From NCBI GenBank assembly GCA_003453735.1, contig DMNE01000030.1, positions 1 through 10,752 of the forward strand: a stretch of DNA of 10,752 nucleotides. The letters run 5' to 3'. This stretch comes from Nitrospiraceae bacterium (lineage in GTDB: Bacteria > Nitrospirota > Thermodesulfovibrionia > Thermodesulfovibrionales > UBA9159). Positions within the stretch are counted from its first letter, which is position 1. The number at the start of each line of letters is the position of its first letter. The notes below the pieces were generated by a model. It was not told where the DNA came from. It saw nothing but the letters and a program-made list of their open reading frames with translations, and ran no database searches. The position numbers were made by a program, and so were the translations under genes. Shown piece by piece: positions 7,898-10,752 of the stretch.

Positions 7898-8094
7898 ACG
7901 AACTCGAAAAATTAAAAAAATTGCTCCATCACTGGAGTGAGCACAACGAAGAACATGCAGAGACATATCGGGACTGGGCGAAGAAGACACATGCCCTCGG
8001 CCATATTGATCTCTCTGAGATCCTTGAAACACTGTACCGTGAGACGAAAAAACTAACGGGGCTCCTCGAGGAGGCCCAAAAGAAGATCGGGTAG
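7894..8094 (+). CDS. Small helical His-rich protein coupled to the metal transporter
   Basis: A 66-residue hydrophilic protein of unproven function. It starts within the cbiO stop (ATGA overlap) behind a good AAAGGAG (7881-7887), so it is translated with the transporter. It has no signal peptide or membrane segment. The sequence is predicted almost wholly helical, with LKKLLHHWSEHNEEHAETY followed by a second helix from about residue 39. His13, His17 and His21 are spaced four apart, so they lie on one helix face; His12, His33 and His37 are further histidines and there are many acidic residues. This suggests a two-helix hairpin that could bind a divalent metal delivered by CbiM-CbiQ-CbiO. I believe similar small proteins with an HWxEHNEEHA-like core accompany such transporters in other anaerobes, but this is from memory. 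Confidence 0.75.
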   Translation: MNELEKLKKLLHHWSEHNEEHAETYRDWAKKTHALGHIDLSEILETLYRETKKLTGLLEEAQKKIG

Positions 8095-8378
8095 CCAGAA
8101 GGATTACTGAAAGGAGTTGCAATAAGTGTTGAAACGTTATACTATTTTCACAATGAAGTGATAGAGACCACATGAGGTTGCCAGCTTGATAGGCAAATCA
8201 GCTCAAACATGTCAGAGATGGCACGGGGGAAAGATACTCAAGGCATAGAGGCCGAAGGCGAACAGGCGGGGATTATTGTTGCTCGTAGAACTTTCTCGGG
8301 CATCTAATCTTCCTATGAAGCCCAGGATGATAATAAAAGAGCTAGAGGCCGTTTAAAAAATCTATCAGCAAAGCGACA
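8095..8378. other. Intergenic region before xdhC, no gene recognised
   Basis: The 284-nt gap has no convincing gene or hairpin with a T run. AAGGAG (8111-8116) precedes a GTG at 8127 that opens only 11 codons. An open stretch of about 45 codons ends at 8309 (its last ATGs are 8209 and 8218) but resembles nothing I know and lacks a ribosome-binding site. A weak promoter candidate is TTGCAA (8117-8122), 15 bases, TATACT (8138-8143); the spacing is short. No clear Shine-Dalgarno sequence precedes the xdhC ATG. Decayed coding sequence or a long xdhC leader are both possible. Confidence 0.35.
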
Positions 8379-9221
8379 ATGGAACTCTATGAAGAGATCA
8401 TAAGGCTCAAGCGAGCGGGCAAGTCTTCTGCCGTTGCGACCATTGTGCAGTGTCTTGGCTCATCGCCCCAGAAGGCGGGTGCAAAGATGCTCATTAGAGA
8501 GGACGGTTCCATTATGGGAACCCTTGGCGGTGGGTGTATGGAGGCGGAGGTGATTCAGGCATCTCTCATGGCCATCAAAGATGCTTCACCATTAACCTTT
8601 CCTTTCGAGCTTACAGAAAAACATGGTGGGCTCGTCTGCGGCGGAAAGGTTCTGGTGTATATCGAGCCGGTAATTCCTGACCCCTGTCTGATTATCCTCG
8701 GAGCTGGTCATGTAGGCAGAGCATTATCAAAAGTTGCCAAATTCTCAGGATTCAGAGTCACGGTGATCGACGACAGGGCCGAATATGCCGACCGCACGCA
8801 TCTGCCCGATGCAGATGATGTCCTGGTAAATAATTTTGATGGTATCTTCGATAAGCTTTCCGTAGAAAAAAACACCTCTATCGTCATCGCAACACGCGGA
8901 CACGACCACGACCTTGAGGCCGTGATCGCAGCCTTAAAGACAGACGTCCGGTATATTGGACTCGTCGGAAGCAAACGGAAAAGGGCCGTTCTCTTTCATG
9001 CCCTGAGGGCCAAAGGATTCTCTGAAGACGATACAAGGAGAGTTATCATTCCTGTTGGTCTCCCCATAGGCTCTGTCTCGCCGGAGGAGATCGCAGTCAG
9101 CATCATGGCGCAAATCATACAGCACAGGAGGGCAAATGCCCCTTCGGATCTCGTCGATTCTTCTTGCAGCGGGCTCATCGAAGAGGATGGGACGGGTAAA
9201 GCAACTCCTTCCGTTAGGTGA
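8379..9221 (+). CDS. xdhC: XdhC/CoxI-family molybdenum-hydroxylase maturation protein
   Basis: A 280-residue cytoplasmic maturation factor. Members bind molybdenum cofactor, promote its sulfuration and hand it to xanthine dehydrogenase-type or CO dehydrogenase-type hydroxylases. The XdhC domain is residues 1-70, with GSSPQKAGAKM (28-37) and GTLGGGCMEAEV (47-58), including Cys53. LVCGG at 85-89 matches a second conserved cysteine. A Rossmann-like domain starts with LIILGAGHVGRAL (104-116), then VIDDR and IATRGHDHD. VGLPIGSVSPEEIAVSI (226-242) is the usual closing block. Homologues normally stop soon after this; here about 28 more residues (253-280) are read through the start of the next gene in another frame. 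No Mo hydroxylase subunit is in the window, so its client is elsewhere. No strong ribosome-binding site is seen, but the start matches the family N-terminus. Confidence 0.9.
   Translation: MELYEEIIRLKRAGKSSAVATIVQCLGSSPQKAGAKMLIREDGSIMGTLGGGCMEAEVIQASLMAIKDASPLTFPFELTEKHGGLVCGGKVLVYIEPVIPDPCLIILGAGHVGRALSKVAKFSGFRVTVIDDRAEYADRTHLPDADDVLVNNFDGIFDKLSVEKNTSIVIATRGHDHDLEAVIAALKTDVRYIGLVGSKRKRAVLFHALRAKGFSEDDTRRVIIPVGLPIGSVSPEEIAVSIMAQIIQHRRANAPSDLVDSSCSGLIEEDGTGKATPSVR
9126..9132 (+). promoter_or_regulatory. Ribosome-binding site deciding the mocA start inside xdhC
   Basis: AGGAGGG is a near-perfect Shine-Dalgarno sequence placed 3-4 bases before ATG 9136, within the 3' part of xdhC. It is the strongest such site in this cluster and supports a true start at 9136 despite the long overlap. 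Confidence 0.75.
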
Positions 9222-9741
9222 TAAGCCGGTAATCAGGCATTGCCTCGATACTCTCCTCTGTTCAGGAATTATCGATATCATCGTCGTCCTCGGACCTCAT
9301 GGTCCGCAGATCGCGGACGCTATCCGCGGACTGCCCGTAACGATCAGGCAGAACGAATACCCTGATAGCGAGATGGCAGAATCGGTGAGGATAGGGCTAA
9401 AGGCAATTGATCCTTCATCATCGGGGGTTTTGATTTGTCTCTCAGACCATCCCCTCGTATCCGTCGAGACCGTGAAAAGCCTCATTTCAGGGCATGCTGC
9501 AGACCCGGATAAGATCATTGTCCCTCTCTATAGCGGCAGGAGAGGACATCCAACCCTTTTCTCGAGGCGCATTCTGGAGGAGATATATAGCGGCCTCACT
9601 TTAAGGGACATTCTCAAGAAAGACTCGGATAGAGTAAAATGTATCCAGGTTACCGATGAAGGTGTCATCCTTGATATGGATACGGCCGAAGATTACAAAA
9701 AGATAAATGAAAGCCTTAAGAATCAAAGAACTGATAAGTGA
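9136..9741 (+). CDS. mocA: MocA/MobA-like molybdenum cofactor nucleotidyltransferase
   Basis: A 201-residue NTP-transferase-fold enzyme (NTP_transf_3 family) expected to join CTP or GTP to molybdopterin. The N-terminal nucleotide-binding signature LAAGSSKRMG (10-19) is followed by VKQLLPLGDKPV. The metal-binding Asp is probably D104 in LSDHPL. GRRGHPTLFSRR (134-145) and LDMDTAEDY (179-187) are further family blocks. The GRxKQLL-type signature and pairing with XdhC favour the CTP-using MocA (cytidylyltransferase) over MobA, as in clusters serving xanthine dehydrogenase-type enzymes, but related uridylyl- or other transferases are not excluded. The start lies 86 bases inside xdhC, supported by AGGAGGG; the signature begins only ten residues later, so a later start would destroy it. 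The 3' end overlaps mlaE by 35 bases. Confidence 0.85.
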   Translation: MPLRISSILLAAGSSKRMGRVKQLLPLGDKPVIRHCLDTLLCSGIIDIIVVLGPHGPQIADAIRGLPVTIRQNEYPDSEMAESVRIGLKAIDPSSSGVLICLSDHPLVSVETVKSLISGHAADPDKIIVPLYSGRRGHPTLFSRRILEEIYSGLTLRDILKKDSDRVKCIQVTDEGVILDMDTAEDYKKINESLKNQRTDK

Positions 9742-10480
9742 ACTTCAGGATCTCTACCTCCTGTCCTTTCATGGCCTTCTCGGTCTGCTCAGAAAGCCGT
9801 TCTATCTCAACGACATACTCGAACAGATGGACTATGCCGGAGCAGGCTCCTTTATCATTGTTGTTCTCGTATCCCTTTTCATCGGCATGGCTCTCTCGCT
9901 TCAGCTCGCGGCCGAACTTTCGATACTAGGACTGAAGATGTACACAGGAAAGGTCGTCGGCATATCCATCATTCGGGAAATAGGCCCTGTGGCTGCAGCT
10001 TTAGTCTTTACGGGCAGGGTCGGTTCAGGAATTGCATCGGAATTGGGGTCCATGGTATTGGGACATCAGGTGGATACCCTTAGGGTCTTTGGTATAGATC
10101 CCATAAAAAAACTCGTTACCCCCCGGATCCTAAGTTCTCTCGTTATGCTGCCCGCCCTGACGACGATTGGCGATGCAGCCGCTCTTTTCGGCGGTTATTA
10201 CATAGCAGTTTTTATGAGTCATCAAAGTGGTCATGTCTACTGGAGTTCGGTCCGCGAAGTCTTAATCTTTGAGAACGTTTTCTCAGGCTGTGTTAAGCCC
10301 TTTCTCTTCGGTTATCTCATAGCGAGCATAAGCTGTTACATGGGGCTTTCCACAAAGGGCGGTGCCATGGGACTTAGAAGTTCAACGACAAGAGCCGTGG
10401 TGGCGTCGATCATCATGATCATCATCTCTGATTTCGTCCTGACGAGGATATTGCTTTACGTCTTGGGGTTCTCCGTATGA
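9707..10480 (+). CDS. mlaE: MlaE-family ABC transporter permease
   Basis: A 257-residue inner-membrane permease of the Mla type, which moves phospholipids between the inner and outer membranes. After an amphipathic N-terminal helix come hydrophobic segments at about 47-68, 92-110, 140-165, 195-212 and 228-252. The family core RxIGPVxxALxxxGRVGSGIxxELG is visible at 90-114, followed by VDTLRVFGIDP (122-132, the counterpart of the usual EQIDAL-containing block), and ends with GLSTKGGAMGLRSSTTRAVV (213-232). Length is typical. The ATG lies within the last codons of mocA (35-base overlap) with only a weak AAAAAGAT upstream, so it may depend on translational coupling. The stop overlaps the mlaF ATG. 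MlaD, MlaC and MlaB partners are not in the window. Confidence 0.92.
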   Translation: MKALRIKELISELQDLYLLSFHGLLGLLRKPFYLNDILEQMDYAGAGSFIIVVLVSLFIGMALSLQLAAELSILGLKMYTGKVVGISIIREIGPVAAALVFTGRVGSGIASELGSMVLGHQVDTLRVFGIDPIKKLVTPRILSSLVMLPALTTIGDAAALFGGYYIAVFMSHQSGHVYWSSVREVLIFENVFSGCVKPFLFGYLIASISCYMGLSTKGGAMGLRSSTTRAVVASIIMIIISDFVLTRILLYVLGFSV

Positions 10481-10752
10481 TAGTATTTGATAATGTCTCG
10501 TTCTCCTATGGAGCCCGTCAGATCCTCAGAAATATAGCCTTCTCCATCAGTGCCGATGAGCGGGTGGCGATCCTCGGCGGAAGCGGAGAAGGAAAAACGA
10601 CGATCCTTAAGCTCATAATGGGACTGCTAAGGCCCGATTCCGGAAGAATCATCATTGCCGGGGAGGACATAACCAATAAGGCTGAAGACGAGCTCAGAGA
10701 GGTAAGAATGAAATTCAGCATCGTCTTCCAGGAAGGCGCCCTTTTTGACTCT
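10477..10752 (+). CDS. mlaF: MlaF-family ABC transporter ATPase, N-terminal part (runs off the window)
   Basis: The first 92 residues of the ATPase partner of MlaE. The ATG at 10477 overlaps the mlaE stop as ATGA, and the frame is open to the last base of the window. Visible features are VFDNVSFSYGARQIL at the N-terminus, Walker A GGSGEGKTT at 34-42, GLLRPDSGRIIIAGEDI, and the Q-loop VFQEGALFDS (83-92). Q-E-G-A-L-F-D-S is characteristic of the MlaF subfamily. The Walker A differs from the more usual GPSGSGKTT by Gly and Glu but keeps all essential positions. The signature motif, Walker B and H-loop lie beyond the edge. Confidence 0.93.
   Translation, partial: MIVFDNVSFSYGARQILRNIAFSISADERVAILGGSGEGKTTILKLIMGLLRPDSGRIIIAGEDITNKAEDELREVRMKFSIVFQEGALFDS

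Noticed and set aside
8056..8076. Palindrome CTCCTCGAGGAG with extra flanking pairs near the end of the small His-rich gene
   Set aside because: It lies inside codons for LLEEA, has no loop and no following T run, so it is not a convincing terminator.
9292..9318. Overlapping hairpins GGACC/GGTCC and GTCCGC/GCGGAC
   Set aside because: Inside the mocA coding frame with no T run or regulatory context; probably chance in GC-rich codons.

Overview
The window reads as ordinary chromosome of a Gram-negative, probably anaerobic bacterium. GC content looks close to 50%. Lipopolysaccharide-type glycosyltransferase remnants and MlaE/MlaF lipid-transport genes imply an outer membrane. The dnaJ-hspR-clpB cluster, the ECF nickel/cobalt transporter and the XdhC/MocA pair together resemble Nitrospirota or Desulfobacterota-like genomes. 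This placement is inference from gene content only. Apart from the remnant at the left end, every gene is on the + strand.

Layout. (1) At 26-493 on the minus strand lies a decayed glycosyltransferase family 9 (heptosyltransferase-type) C-terminal half, with two compensating single-base frameshifts and no N-terminal half. (2) A near-consensus sigma-70 promoter at 758-786 precedes a heat-shock operon: dnaJ (819-1907), an HspR/MerR regulator (1904-2254) and clpB (2266-4911). (3) A 207-nt gap holds a rho-independent terminator (5056-5084) that ends only about 35 nt before the next start codon. (4) A tightly packed metal-uptake operon runs cbiM/nikM, a small two-helix nikN-like subunit, cbiQ, cbiO with a histidine-rich tail, and a 66-residue helical protein with regularly spaced histidines (5119-8094). 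(5) A 284-nt gap with no convincing gene follows. (6) A second packed cluster, all with overlapping reading frames, contains xdhC, a mocA-like nucleotidyltransferase, mlaE and the start of mlaF, which runs off the right edge.

How the genes work together. DnaJ and ClpB are partners with DnaK in protein disaggregation, and HspR is the expected autoregulator of that operon. DnaK and GrpE are not in the window. The ECF proteins form a Ni2+ or Co2+ importer: CbiM binds the metal, the small subunit assists, CbiQ couples and CbiO hydrolyses ATP. The His-rich CbiO tail and the small protein look like cytoplasmic metal-handling additions. XdhC and the MocA-like protein belong to maturation of the molybdenum cofactor for molybdenum hydroxylases. 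MlaE/MlaF belong to the phospholipid transport system of the outer membrane. The last two functions are unrelated but appear transcriptionally coupled.

Most of the window consists of known families. The points most worth a second look are the possible attenuator before cbiM, the histidine-rich CbiO tail with its small partner, the 86-nt out-of-frame xdhC/mocA overlap, and the frameshifted glycosyltransferase remnant.
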